Shown here in pieces: positions 25,047 to 31,705 of a stretch of 31,705 nucleotides of DNA. The stretch is taken from NCBI GenBank assembly GCA_036387415.1, contig DASVTU010000010.1:1-31705 (forward strand), given 5' to 3'. The notes beneath the pieces were generated by a model that worked only from the letters and a program-made list of their open reading frames with translations, was not told where the DNA came from and searched no databases. Made by a program: the position numbers and the translations under genes. Source of the DNA: DASVTU01 sp036387415 (lineage in GTDB: Bacteria > Acidobacteriota > Blastocatellia > Pyrinomonadales > Pyrinomonadaceae). The first letter of the stretch is position 1, and the number at the start of each line of letters is the position of its first letter.

Positions 25047-26036
25047 TCACGCGTCGGGCAGATATTTTCTAAGAAAGTCGATGTTTTGTAACAAGCCGAA
25101 CTGTTGCGGAAATTCTTCGAGGATGGCGTTAACCAAATCGAGGCAGTATTGACGCCTCACCGTGGGTTCGACTTCGATGTGTCGTTTGTAGTGCCACGTG
25201 TGCGTCAACAAGGGTTGATTGCGGATTGAATAGAAGCGCCACACGTTGAGTTCGAGATTGGGCGGCTCGAAGCACGAACGGCTCGCACTCCATACCACGT
25301 CGATGTAAGGCAACAACAGGGAGTCGGTCTCCTTCGCGCACAGAGGCAAGAGACGTTGCTCTGCGAACAACATCTCCGGCGTCGCGGCGTTGGGGAAGGT
25401 CATGCCGCGACAGTTGTTCCTCATGAAGCGGAGCGCCTCACTGGCGTAATAATTTTTCAACGCCTCGTTTTTGAAATAGATAATCGACGTGTTGGCCGCC
25501 AGCGGATAATCCATATCCAATCCACGCTTGAACTCGTAATCCGGCGCGCGTCGCAGATTTTCTATCCGGCAATACCAACTCGAATCGTCCACCGCCTCCC
25601 AGTGCGTACAACGTGCGTCCGCGTCGCCGTCGTGAAACTTTTCAAGGTTCCGCCAGATAACCATGTCCAAATCGAGATAGACGGACGGACTCGGCTCATT
25701 TAGCAACGCAAAGAATTTGCCGGCAGACCAGAAAAGACTCGGATTGATTTCGTCGCAGTCGATACCGTCGAGAGCTTCGGTGTTGTACGCGTCCCAGAGT
25801 TCGAGCATGCCCAGTTGCGCGTAGTAGGAGACAGCCCTGCTATCGCCGTACAACTTAATCGTGCCGTTCAATTGTTTCCATTTCAAGACGGAGAGAATCG
25901 TTAAAAGGATGTCATAGTCGGGCAGGCTGTAGTGCTCGTCATCATGCGAGGCGGGGGCTTTGAATTTCTCTTCAAGACTGCTCCGGTGCTTTCCCTGTAC
26001 CGACGGCGCCGACCACATCACATGGAATCCTTGCAT
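25047..26036 (-). CDS. DUF6734-like DxD protein, putative glycosyltransferase
   Basis: A 329-residue protein starting MQGFHVMWSAPSV. It opens with a W-S-x-P strand, continues with a long segment ending in IKLYGDSRA, then SLFWSAGKFFALLNEPSPSVYLDLDMVIWRNLEKF. The D-L-D in YLDLDMVIW resembles the metal-binding DxD of GT8/GT32-like enzymes, and the overall order resembles DUF6734 proteins. LAANTSIIYFKN and TPEMLFAEQRLL follow as in sugar-nucleotide transferases. I chose ATG 26034-26036: the open frame extends upstream to 26348, but that part overlaps the STAND ATPase gene in another frame and has arginine-rich shadow composition. AAGGA lies about 11 bp upstream. It starts 62 bp after the STAND gene on the same strand, so co-transcription is likely. 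Confidence 0.75.
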   Translation of the reverse strand: MQGFHVMWSAPSVQGKHRSSLEEKFKAPASHDDEHYSLPDYDILLTILSVLKWKQLNGTIKLYGDSRAVSYYAQLGMLELWDAYNTEALDGIDCDEINPSLFWSAGKFFALLNEPSPSVYLDLDMVIWRNLEKFHDGDADARCTHWEAVDDSSWYCRIENLRRAPDYEFKRGLDMDYPLAANTSIIYFKNEALKNYYASEALRFMRNNCRGMTFPNAATPEMLFAEQRLLPLCAKETDSLLLPYIDVVWSASRSCFEPPNLELNVWRFYSIRNQPLLTHTWHYKRHIEVEPTVRRQYCLDLVNAILEEFPQQFGLLQNIDFLRKYLPDA

Positions 26037-26098
26037 GCCATCTTCGTTCCTTCGACTTGGTTCGTAGAGCGTTCGGAATAAGTGATTTTTCTGAATAC

Positions 26099-29000
26099 TC
26101 ACGGCGCGGAAGCGACGGCTCCCAATTCCTGTAGAGTAGAAATCTGAGAAGGCGTGAGGCCGGTTGCGCCCGCGACGTTCATGCCCTCGTAGAGTTTGGG
26201 GAAGCGCATGCGTTCGAGAGGGGAGCGAGTTTTGGCGTCCCAGAGATAGATGGTCTGCGCCGCGCCGCCGCTGGCGAACATGGAACCGTCGGGGCTGAAG
26301 GCGACGGAATTTATCCAGTAATCGGGATGCGTCAAGGTATCGAGACATTGATGCGTCGCCACGTCCCAGACTTTGACGGTGCGGTCTGCGCTGCCGCTGA
26401 CGAGGACACGCCCGTCAGGGCTAAAGGCGATGGAATTGATGCGATTGGCGTGTCCAGTTATGGTATCGACGCACTTGCCCGTCTCTATGTTCCAGAGTTT
26501 GATTGAATAGTCGTGGCCTGCGGTTGCCATTAAAGGTTGATGCGGATGAAAGTCGATTGTGGTAGCCCAACCGCTTTCGTGTCCCGGAAGAACTTGATGA
26601 GGTCGCTCCGCTGACACGTCCCATAGTTTGATTGTGTAGTCTTCGGAGGTGGCGGCGAGCAGCTTCCCATCTCGGCTAAAGGCGATTGTACCAGCAAGGT
26701 TTTGACTACCTTCGAGAGTTGCGCGGCAGTTGTACATCTCCATGTCCCATAATTTTATCGTGTTGTCGCAACTGCTGCTCGCCAACAATTTGCCGTCCGG
26801 CGCGAAGACCACGGTTCGCAGGCGCTCTTTGTGCACGTCGAAGACCTTGAAGCATTCGCCGGAACGCACGTCCCAGAGACGCACGGTGCGGTCAGTGCTG
26901 CCGCTCGCTAACACGTCTCGGCTAGGGCTGAAAGCGAGCGTCGTGACGCGCTCTTGATGTTCTTTCAGAATGCGACGACATTGCCGCGTCGCCACATCCC
27001 AGAGTCTAATCAGATTATCACCGCTCCCGCCCGCGACGGTTTGACCGTCGGGACTCCACGCGATTGCCTCAATCGAACGGTTGTAACCCTGAAAGACCTG
27101 CACGCATTTTCCGCTCGTTGTCTCCCACATTCGCATCGTCATATCGCTGCTGCCGCTGGCGAGAAGTTGGCCGTTGCGCGTCAGTGCGAGCGAGTGAACA
27201 TCGTGCGTATGACCGACGAGCGTCGCACGGCAATGTCCGACGGTGAGGTCGCGTACGTCCCATTTCTTTATCGTTTGGTCGTGGCTTGCGCTCCACAGAG
27301 TTTGACCGTCGGGGCTGAGCACAACCGACGAAACGTGGTCGTGATGTCCTGCCAGTGTGTGCAGGCAACGCGGTTCAGAGGGTTGCGCGATGTCCCAGAG
27401 CCGCACCATTTTATCGGCGCTGCCCGTCGCCAGCAGACGACCATCGGGACTGTACGCGACGGTGAAGACAGGCTCGTCGTGAAGCAACTCCCCTAGTTGT
27501 TTTTGTTCGGCGACGCTCCATAGCCTGACCGTCCGGTCGGTGCTGGCGCTCGCAAGGAGATTGCCGTCAGGACTAAAGGCAATGCCGTGGACATACTCGG
27601 TATGCCCCTGCAAGGTCTTGAGGCATTGGCCGGATGCGACGTTCCAGAGTTTGACGGTACAGTCGCCGCTGCCGCTCGCCAGGAGGCGACCGTCAGGACT
27701 AAAAGCCACGGAAGCCACCCATAACTTGTTATTCGGCAGAGAGGCTTTGAGCTGACACGTCTGCACGTCCCAGAGATTAATCACATGGTCGTTGCCGCCC
27801 GTGGCTAGTGTCTGACTGTCGGGACTGAAAGCCATTCCCCAGGCCGTATTCGGATGCGCTCTGAAGGTAAAGTGTTTCGCCCCGTCCGATACTCGCCAGA
27901 TGTTCACCATGCCGATGGAATCGCCCGCCGCCACGAACTCACCGTCGGGGCTACAGGCGACGGACATGATGAAATTCAACGTCTCCGTGAAGGCGATCTT
28001 CGAGAAATGCGCGTGGGAGAAATCGACGTTGTTCAGATTCACATTTCTGAGAAACGCCTGCTCGATGGAGAGGTGCGAGAAGTTGTAGCCGGAGAGGTCA
28101 ATCGACAGGTGGGAGGCGAGATTGATGATGTTGCCCGCTCCGTAACCAGGGTCGGGGTCGAGCGTCAAATCCTTCGGCTTGAGAGAGTCGAGGATGTGCT
28201 TGAATCTCTGTTCTAGTTTTTGCGTCGTCTTGAATGTCTTCAATAACTGCCGTGCGACGGGCTGAAGAATGAGATAGATTTGCGTCTCTCGCAAGTAGTC
28301 TTTGGTCAGCGCCTCGCATAATGGATGACTCTTGTAAAGAGAGAGGCTTCCGGTCGTCACTTCTACGCATATTTGACGCACGAAGAGACCCGTCATGTAT
28401 TCCATGATGAGGGGTATCTGCGTAAAACCTGCGGCGTGAGGCATGATGAGAGAGCGTCCGCGCAACGACATGACGGCAGCCTGTAAGTCATAGATGGGGA
28501 CTGTCGGCAACAATTCTTCCCGAAGTTTTTGAAACGAAACCGGCTCACGACTCACCATGAGCCAGTACATGATTTGCTTTTCCAGATGCGACAGACGGTT
28601 AAACTGTTCGTCCAGAATCTCCGTATAGTCGGAGGGCGGAGGCCCCGGATTTTTGAGAAATTCTTCGATGCTTCCCTGATAAACCTGCTTGATTCTTTCG
28701 GGCATAAATTCGAGCATGAAGGGAATGTTGTTGCAGTAGGCCACTACTTTCCGAAGCTCGTCGTCCGTGCCCGACACGCCCTTCGCTCTGAGATAACGGA
28801 TAGCATCCTTCTCATCCAGACCCTCCATCTCGTAGGAACGGATAGGCAGTTGCGCTCCCTCCTGTCTGGCTATCTCCCTCGGCTTCTCGCGGCTCGTAAT
28901 AAGCAGACAACCCCTGTGCTGCACCGCCCCGAAGCGCGCGAAGAGTTTGCCGTAATCTTCATAGCCGGGTCGGTATTGCATGTCGCCCTCACGCAAGATT

Positions 29001-29917
29001 GCCTCGGCATTATCGAGAACCAATAGACAGCGACGAGTTTTTAGTAGTCCGAGAAGAAGATTGATGGTTTCGTTGATGTCTCCGGCGAGCCTGACATCCT
29101 TCTCCTGCGCGAGAATGCCGACGACTTCCGCCAACACGTCGTTCAAGCGCGGAGAATTCTTGAGCGTGCGCCCGATGGCATAATCAAAACGCGCCTCGGC
29201 GTCATCCTGAATCTGTCTCGTCAATTCGCTGACGAGGGAAGTTTTGCCGATGCCGCCGATGCCCAGAATCGTGACCACACGACAGGCTTCGTCAACAATC
29301 CACGTCTTCAACAACCTAATCTCCTGCTGCCGTCCGAAGAAGGTCGGAGACACGTCCACTTCCCAATTATCAATCGTGCTCAAATCATCCCAACGTTCAA
29401 GCTCCTCCGCCTTCGCCTCTGTTTTACCCCGGACATTTATTTCTCTTTCAATAAACAGCCTGCTCAAACTCGTCGCAACCTTTGAAACCAAATCTTCTTC
29501 AGTCGTAAAGGTTTCAACGACGGTCGCTTCACGGAGTTTCTGCTTGAATTGATTAAGGCGGAGTTTTTCGGTGTCGTCGCCGATGAAAGCAGGCGGCCAC
29601 GGCATACCGTCGTCGAGAATAAAGATGAGCGTCGGCAGGTTTACTTCGATGGCCGTGTCGTATTCGGCTTCAAGGATAGAGATGGTGTCGCCCGGCGGGA
29701 TGGAGCCATAGCGGTGAGCGTAAATGCCGACGAATATATCGCTGCCTTCTCTGATGTGGCTCAGGCAATAGTCTTTGTCTTTCGGCTGCTGCTCGACCTC
29801 GCCGAAATCTTCCATCGCGATGTCGATGGCACCGATTTGCCTCAGCATCGCACGCACACGCGCCCGATACGTCTTTAAGTCCTTGTAAGTTGAAGATAAG
29901 AAAATTCGCTTGCTCAT
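26099..29917 (-). CDS. STAND ATPase: DUF4062, NB-ARC, pentapeptide, 14 WD40 repeats
   Basis: A 1272-residue STAND-class signalling ATPase. Residues 1-160 match DUF4062 (IFLSSTYKDLKTYRARVR, then SDIFVGIYAHRYGSIP). The NB-ARC-type NTPase (about 185-480) has Walker A GIGGIGKT at 219-226 with K225, Walker B CLLVLDNAE, and LLITSREKPR as the sensor arginine region. A winged-helix/helical part (about 480-640) is followed by a short pentapeptide-like stretch (LSIDLSGYNFSHLSIEQAFL...). Fourteen WD40 repeats (about 675-1240), each with FSPDG and LWD, would make two seven-bladed propellers. It should sense a ligand through the propellers, oligomerise in an ATP-dependent way, and signal through DUF4062. 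Relatives act in regulation or anti-phage conflict; neither is proven here. ATG 29917 has a weak ribosome site but a good promoter about 100 bp upstream. Confidence 0.92.
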   Translation of the reverse strand: MSKRIFLSSTYKDLKTYRARVRAMLRQIGAIDIAMEDFGEVEQQPKDKDYCLSHIREGSDIFVGIYAHRYGSIPPGDTISILEAEYDTAIEVNLPTLIFILDDGMPWPPAFIGDDTEKLRLNQFKQKLREATVVETFTTEEDLVSKVATSLSRLFIEREINVRGKTEAKAEELERWDDLSTIDNWEVDVSPTFFGRQQEIRLLKTWIVDEACRVVTILGIGGIGKTSLVSELTRQIQDDAEARFDYAIGRTLKNSPRLNDVLAEVVGILAQEKDVRLAGDINETINLLLGLLKTRRCLLVLDNAEAILREGDMQYRPGYEDYGKLFARFGAVQHRGCLLITSREKPREIARQEGAQLPIRSYEMEGLDEKDAIRYLRAKGVSGTDDELRKVVAYCNNIPFMLEFMPERIKQVYQGSIEEFLKNPGPPPSDYTEILDEQFNRLSHLEKQIMYWLMVSREPVSFQKLREELLPTVPIYDLQAAVMSLRGRSLIMPHAAGFTQIPLIMEYMTGLFVRQICVEVTTGSLSLYKSHPLCEALTKDYLRETQIYLILQPVARQLLKTFKTTQKLEQRFKHILDSLKPKDLTLDPDPGYGAGNIINLASHLSIDLSGYNFSHLSIEQAFLRNVNLNNVDFSHAHFSKIAFTETLNFIMSVACSPDGEFVAAGDSIGMVNIWRVSDGAKHFTFRAHPNTAWGMAFSPDSQTLATGGNDHVINLWDVQTCQLKASLPNNKLWVASVAFSPDGRLLASGSGDCTVKLWNVASGQCLKTLQGHTEYVHGIAFSPDGNLLASASTDRTVRLWSVAEQKQLGELLHDEPVFTVAYSPDGRLLATGSADKMVRLWDIAQPSEPRCLHTLAGHHDHVSSVVLSPDGQTLWSASHDQTIKKWDVRDLTVGHCRATLVGHTHDVHSLALTRNGQLLASGSSDMTMRMWETTSGKCVQVFQGYNRSIEAIAWSPDGQTVAGGSGDNLIRLWDVATRQCRRILKEHQERVTTLAFSPSRDVLASGSTDRTVRLWDVRSGECFKVFDVHKERLRTVVFAPDGKLLASSSCDNTIKLWDMEMYNCRATLEGSQNLAGTIAFSRDGKLLAATSEDYTIKLWDVSAERPHQVLPGHESGWATTIDFHPHQPLMATAGHDYSIKLWNIETGKCVDTITGHANRINSIAFSPDGRVLVSGSADRTVKVWDVATHQCLDTLTHPDYWINSVAFSPDGSMFASGGAAQTIYLWDAKTRSPLERMRFPKLYEGMNVAGATGLTPSQISTLQELGAVASAP

Positions 29918-30018
29918 AAGTGAGAAAGCTGTCGGCGAGGGTTAGTGACCGAAGTCTCGAAGAGAACGCGGGTTCGACGAAACTGAGGAATCCGTCAACG
30001 GATGCGTGCGACGGACGC

Positions 30019-30047
30019 ATCATACTCCCGCCACTTGGAGAGGTCAA
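30019..30047 (-). promoter_or_regulatory. Promoter of the STAND ATPase gene
   Basis: On the minus strand TTGACC (plus 30042-30047), a 17-bp spacer and TATGAT (plus 30019-30024), both 5/6 matches. The leader would be about 95 nt. It is the best-spaced promoter-like pair I found in the window. Confidence 0.65.
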
Positions 30048-30142
30048 TCGGAGGGTTTTTACGAAGACGAGTGTTACTTCGCGGTGCGTGTCGTGACGCC
30101 TGACGTAACAGAGTTGCTGTTTTCAGACACCGTTAAAAAGCA

Positions 30143-30169
30143 GAGGCGAAGTCCTTTGAACTTCGCCTC
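30143..30169 (-). terminator. Rho-independent terminator downstream of the pseudogene
   Basis: GAGGCGAAGT (30143-30152) and ACTTCGCCTC (30160-30169) form a 10-bp stem. On the minus strand it is followed by TGCTTTTTAA, a good U-tract. It insulates the STAND promoter from transcripts arriving from the decayed region. Confidence 0.8.
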
Positions 30170-30282
30170 GATGGAGTTGAAAAGCTGATTGAAGACCGAG
30201 ACTTATTCCGGCAGAATATCTTCGACCATCTTTCGTCGCTTCGAGTTTAACCCGACTCTTTTCGTGGCCTGCGGCGGAGCGG

Positions 30283-30735
30283 TCATGGTGGGCTGAGAGC
30301 GCCGAGTGGCGTCGATTTACCCGCTCTATCCCACGTTGCGCGCCCGCCATACAGCAAGAAAGACATGCCGCGCAGCGAATGCCCTTCGAGTCCAACCTGG
30401 CTGGCGGGCACTTCCAGACGCACCCATTGCCCCGCTGTCGGCAATGCGCCCATGTAGCGTCTGCTCAATGTGCTGTCCGTACCATACGGTAGAAGGTTAG
30501 CGCCCTAGTAAGCACGATACCCCCACTTGCCGTCGTTGTATGACAACATAATCTCGCTCGGCGGGTTCGACGGGTCAAGATAGACGTAGGCGACCAGCAC
30601 ATCTCCGAAGTTGACGGCGCGACCATTCGCGGCGTTCAGGAAGTAGTGGTCGTGTGCGTCCGCGAGTAACGCGGAGTGGTGTGCGCTGGAACCTGAAAAC
30701 GGCGCGGGTGAATTCGTTATCCAGTTCCAACCGTC
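30283..30735 (-). pseudogene. Broken surface-protein carbohydrate-binding-like domain
   Basis: A continuous minus-strand frame encodes about 150 residues that look like real protein: DGWNWITNSPAPFSG, HYFLNAANG, FGDVLVAYVYLDP, then YRAY-stop-GANLLPYGTDST, SRRYMGALPTAGQWVRLEVPASQVGLEG and MSFLLYGGRATWDRAGK. This pattern is one I associate with C-terminal domains of large YD/RHS-like or other surface proteins of soil bacteria. A TAG (plus 30505-30507, complement) sits where Trp is expected (TGG to TAG). There is no start codon or ribosome site at the upstream end; the frame begins at a junction near 30734 where an unrelated coding fragment starts on the other strand. I read it as a decayed fragment. 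Confidence 0.7.
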
Positions 30736-31026
30736 GTTACTCGCGTTGAAGAAAAATAATACCGCGCTCTGGAATGCACAATGGGCGTGCGGATGATTTT
30801 AGTGCCCAACAGTGTCCCCACTAAAGTCTTCAGCTTCGTCCGCCAGAATGAAAACGACAAGTTTTTTGTCGTGCTAAATTTCTCGGATGCGACGCAGACC
30901 GTGACCTTCAAAGAAAATCTGTATCACGGAAAATATATTGATTATTTGGGCGCAGAGCCTGTTGAGTTAGACGGCACTACCCGGCTGCAATTAAAGCCGT
31001 GGGCTTATCATGTTTTCGTCAAATAA
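30734..31026 (+). pseudogene. Alpha-amylase C-terminal fragment with frameshift
   Basis: The plus strand from 30734 reads SLLALKKNNTALWNAQW, as in the final barrel helix of GH13 alpha-amylases, then continues into a stop at 30794-30796. Shifting frame at about 30784 restores GVRMILVPNS, VFSFVRQNENDKFFVVLNFSDA and YLGAEPVELDGTTRLQLKPWAYHVFVK, the C-terminal beta domain of the same family. Loss of one G in the run near 30782-30786 explains the shift. The N-terminal catalytic barrel is absent. The 81-codon frame from 30781 has no ribosome site, so it is unlikely to be a gene on its own. Confidence 0.75.
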
Positions 31027-31189
31027 TCAGGCCAATCCGTTGCCTACATAGCTGTTTCCGGTAAACGCCCTTTCAGGCAGGACTTCGGGTAGAGTGGAGA
31101 TAAGTTTTGGTATTATTCGACGCGTAATCTTGTGAAACTTGTTGGAAACTAACCTCTTGTGAATCGAATAAAAGCACTTGAATGGGACG

Positions 31190-31705
31190 TTAAGGCACTT
31201 CAGTCAACTTTTCATGCCTGCATTTAGCCACACCGCCGTCGAAGCCCGCCGGATAATAAAAACCGCTTCCGCCACAGTCAGGGCATTTGCTCTTGTCAAT
31301 CTGCGCGTTTCCCTCCGACGGAGATGCCTGCCCTTCGGCCTCGATTTGCTTCTTATCTTTCTTCCAGAGACGCCGACGGAGATGCTCTGCGAGAAAGGCT
31401 GGTGCCGATGAGACGGTTGTGCGTGCGGCGGCAATCTTTAACTCAGCCGCAAGCACTTCAAAGACTTCCATCCAGCGTTCGATTTCATCGGTGGATGGTT
31501 CCCTCCCAGTCACCTCTTGCGTCGTGTGCCGGAGCAGGTGCGCGAGCGCGGCGGCAGCCTCATCATCATCAATTTTTTTATACGTCTTAAAAGAAGTATT
31601 AGGGTTCCCGTAAATTGTTGGGTCTATTGGAGATGACCCCTGGGCACCCAGGGCAGAAACTGCCCTGGGTGGTCTGGGCAGTTTCTGCCCTGGGTGGTCT
31701 GGGTG
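31190..31705 (-). CDS. Putative replication initiator (C-terminal part, joins 1-858)
   Basis: This is the remainder of the gene split by the window ends, sharing 31565-31705 with 1-141. A GTG at 31511-31513 could be mistaken for a start, but the frame is open upstream to the window edge, so it is internal (residue 304). Residues about 285-355 form a predicted helical domain beginning with an Asp-rich run and continuing to a basic HLRRRLWKK stretch, as might follow in DnaD/Rep-type proteins. A charged spacer then leads to a putative zinc site, C380-x2-C383-x17-C401-x-H403, whose first half (CPDCGGSGF) resembles a DnaJ-type knuckle. Stop is TAA at 31190. The gene converges on the amylase remnant ending at 31026. 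The domain combination is unfamiliar to me. Confidence 0.7.
   Translation of the reverse strand, partial: HPDHPGQKLPRPPRAVSALGAQGSSPIDPTIYGNPNTSFKTYKKIDDDEAAAALAHLLRHTTQEVTGREPSTDEIERWMEVFEVLAAELKIAAARTTVSSAPAFLAEHLRRRLWKKDKKQIEAEGQASPSEGNAQIDKSKCPDCGGSGFYYPAGFDGGVAKCRHEKLTEVP
31565..31705 (+). repeat. Terminal direct repeat identical to 1-141 (circular closure)
   Basis: These 141 bases match the first 141 bases of the window exactly. Because an open reading frame passes through the joint without a frame change, the simplest reading is that the sequence is a circle of 31,564 bp written with an assembler overlap, not that the element has real terminal repeats. The value 141 is a common largest k-mer in metagenome assembly. 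Confidence 0.85.

Larger units (their letters stand above)
29918..30282. other. Non-coding stretch upstream of the STAND gene
   Basis: 365 bp with no credible gene. It contains the STAND promoter (30019-30047), the terminator (30143-30169) and an inverted pair TGTTAC (30072-30077) / GTAACA (30105-30110) upstream of the promoter that could be an operator but is short. Confidence 0.5.

Noticed and set aside
24550..25152. 200-codon plus-strand frame in the SBBP/DUF6734 gap
   Set aside because: It has irregular composition, overlaps the end of the real minus-strand gene and shows no recognisable domain.
26037..26348. N-terminal extension of the DUF6734-like frame by 104 residues
   Set aside because: It overlaps the WD40 coding sequence in another frame and is Arg/His-rich shadow composition; the family motif begins at ATG 26036.
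26225..27900. Repeated words every 126 bp on average
   Set aside because: These are the WD40 repeats of the STAND protein, not a DNA-level repeat.
30781..31026. Intact 81-residue gene
   Set aside because: It matches only the amylase C-terminal domain, lacks a ribosome site, and the preceding amylase sequence is present one frame away.
31190..31513. Independent 107-codon gene starting at GTG 31513
   Set aside because: The frame is open upstream through the window edge and into 1-858, so the GTG is internal.

Overview
The window is best read as one complete circular element rather than a chromosomal slice. Its last 141 bases (31565-31705) are identical to its first 141, which implies a closed circle of 31,564 bp. 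The minus-strand reading frame that leaves the window at base 1 re-enters in the same frame at base 31705 and gives one 410-codon gene. The overlap length equals a common assembler k-mer, so circularity still needs read support. Gene content (two M36 fungalysin-type peptidases, a seven-repeat SBBP protein ending in DUF4214, a TonB-box-free secreted amidohydrolase, a KPN_02809-type zinc peptidase, a zinc-ribbon membrane protein, a WD40 STAND ATPase) resembles soil Acidobacteriota, probably Blastocatellia/Pyrinomonadales; this is inference from family content, not from a marker gene.

Layout. (1) Maintenance module, minus strand, 1-1760 plus 31190-31705: a promoter, an ExeA/TniB-like AAA+ ATPase and, overlapping it by ATGA, a winged-helix protein with a C-terminal Cys/His cluster. 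The second gene carries two repeat arrays inside its own coding sequence: eight degenerate 18-bp units at 568-720, and a dense palindromic cluster at 74-171 beside an AT-rich stretch. This looks like a replication initiator with the origin inside its gene. (2) Cargo, 1946-30000: phosphoglucomutase; a 1517-aa M36 peptidase; a small membrane protein; a GT2 glycosyltransferase divergent from an isoprenylcysteine-methyltransferase-like protein; an arylamine N-acetyltransferase; a zinc-ribbon membrane protein; a secreted amidohydrolase; a degenerate receiver protein; a second M36 peptidase with PA, Ig and Fn3 domains; a lipoprotein; a neutral zinc peptidase; an SBBP/Calx-beta/DUF4214 surface protein; a DUF6734-like DxD protein; and, upstream of it on the same strand, a 1272-aa DUF4062/NB-ARC/pentapeptide/WD40 STAND ATPase. 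(3) A gene graveyard at 30283-31026: a broken surface-protein domain on the minus strand abutting a frameshifted alpha-amylase C-terminus on the plus strand.

Taken together, the element has a compact two-gene maintenance module and roughly 29 kb of host-like cargo dominated by exported proteins. I see no relaxase, conjugation gene, partition ATPase of ParA type, integrase, transposase, phage gene, tRNA or CRISPR array. Most cargo genes are separately transcribed and separated by strong hairpins, so this is a collection of monocistronic units rather than one pathway.
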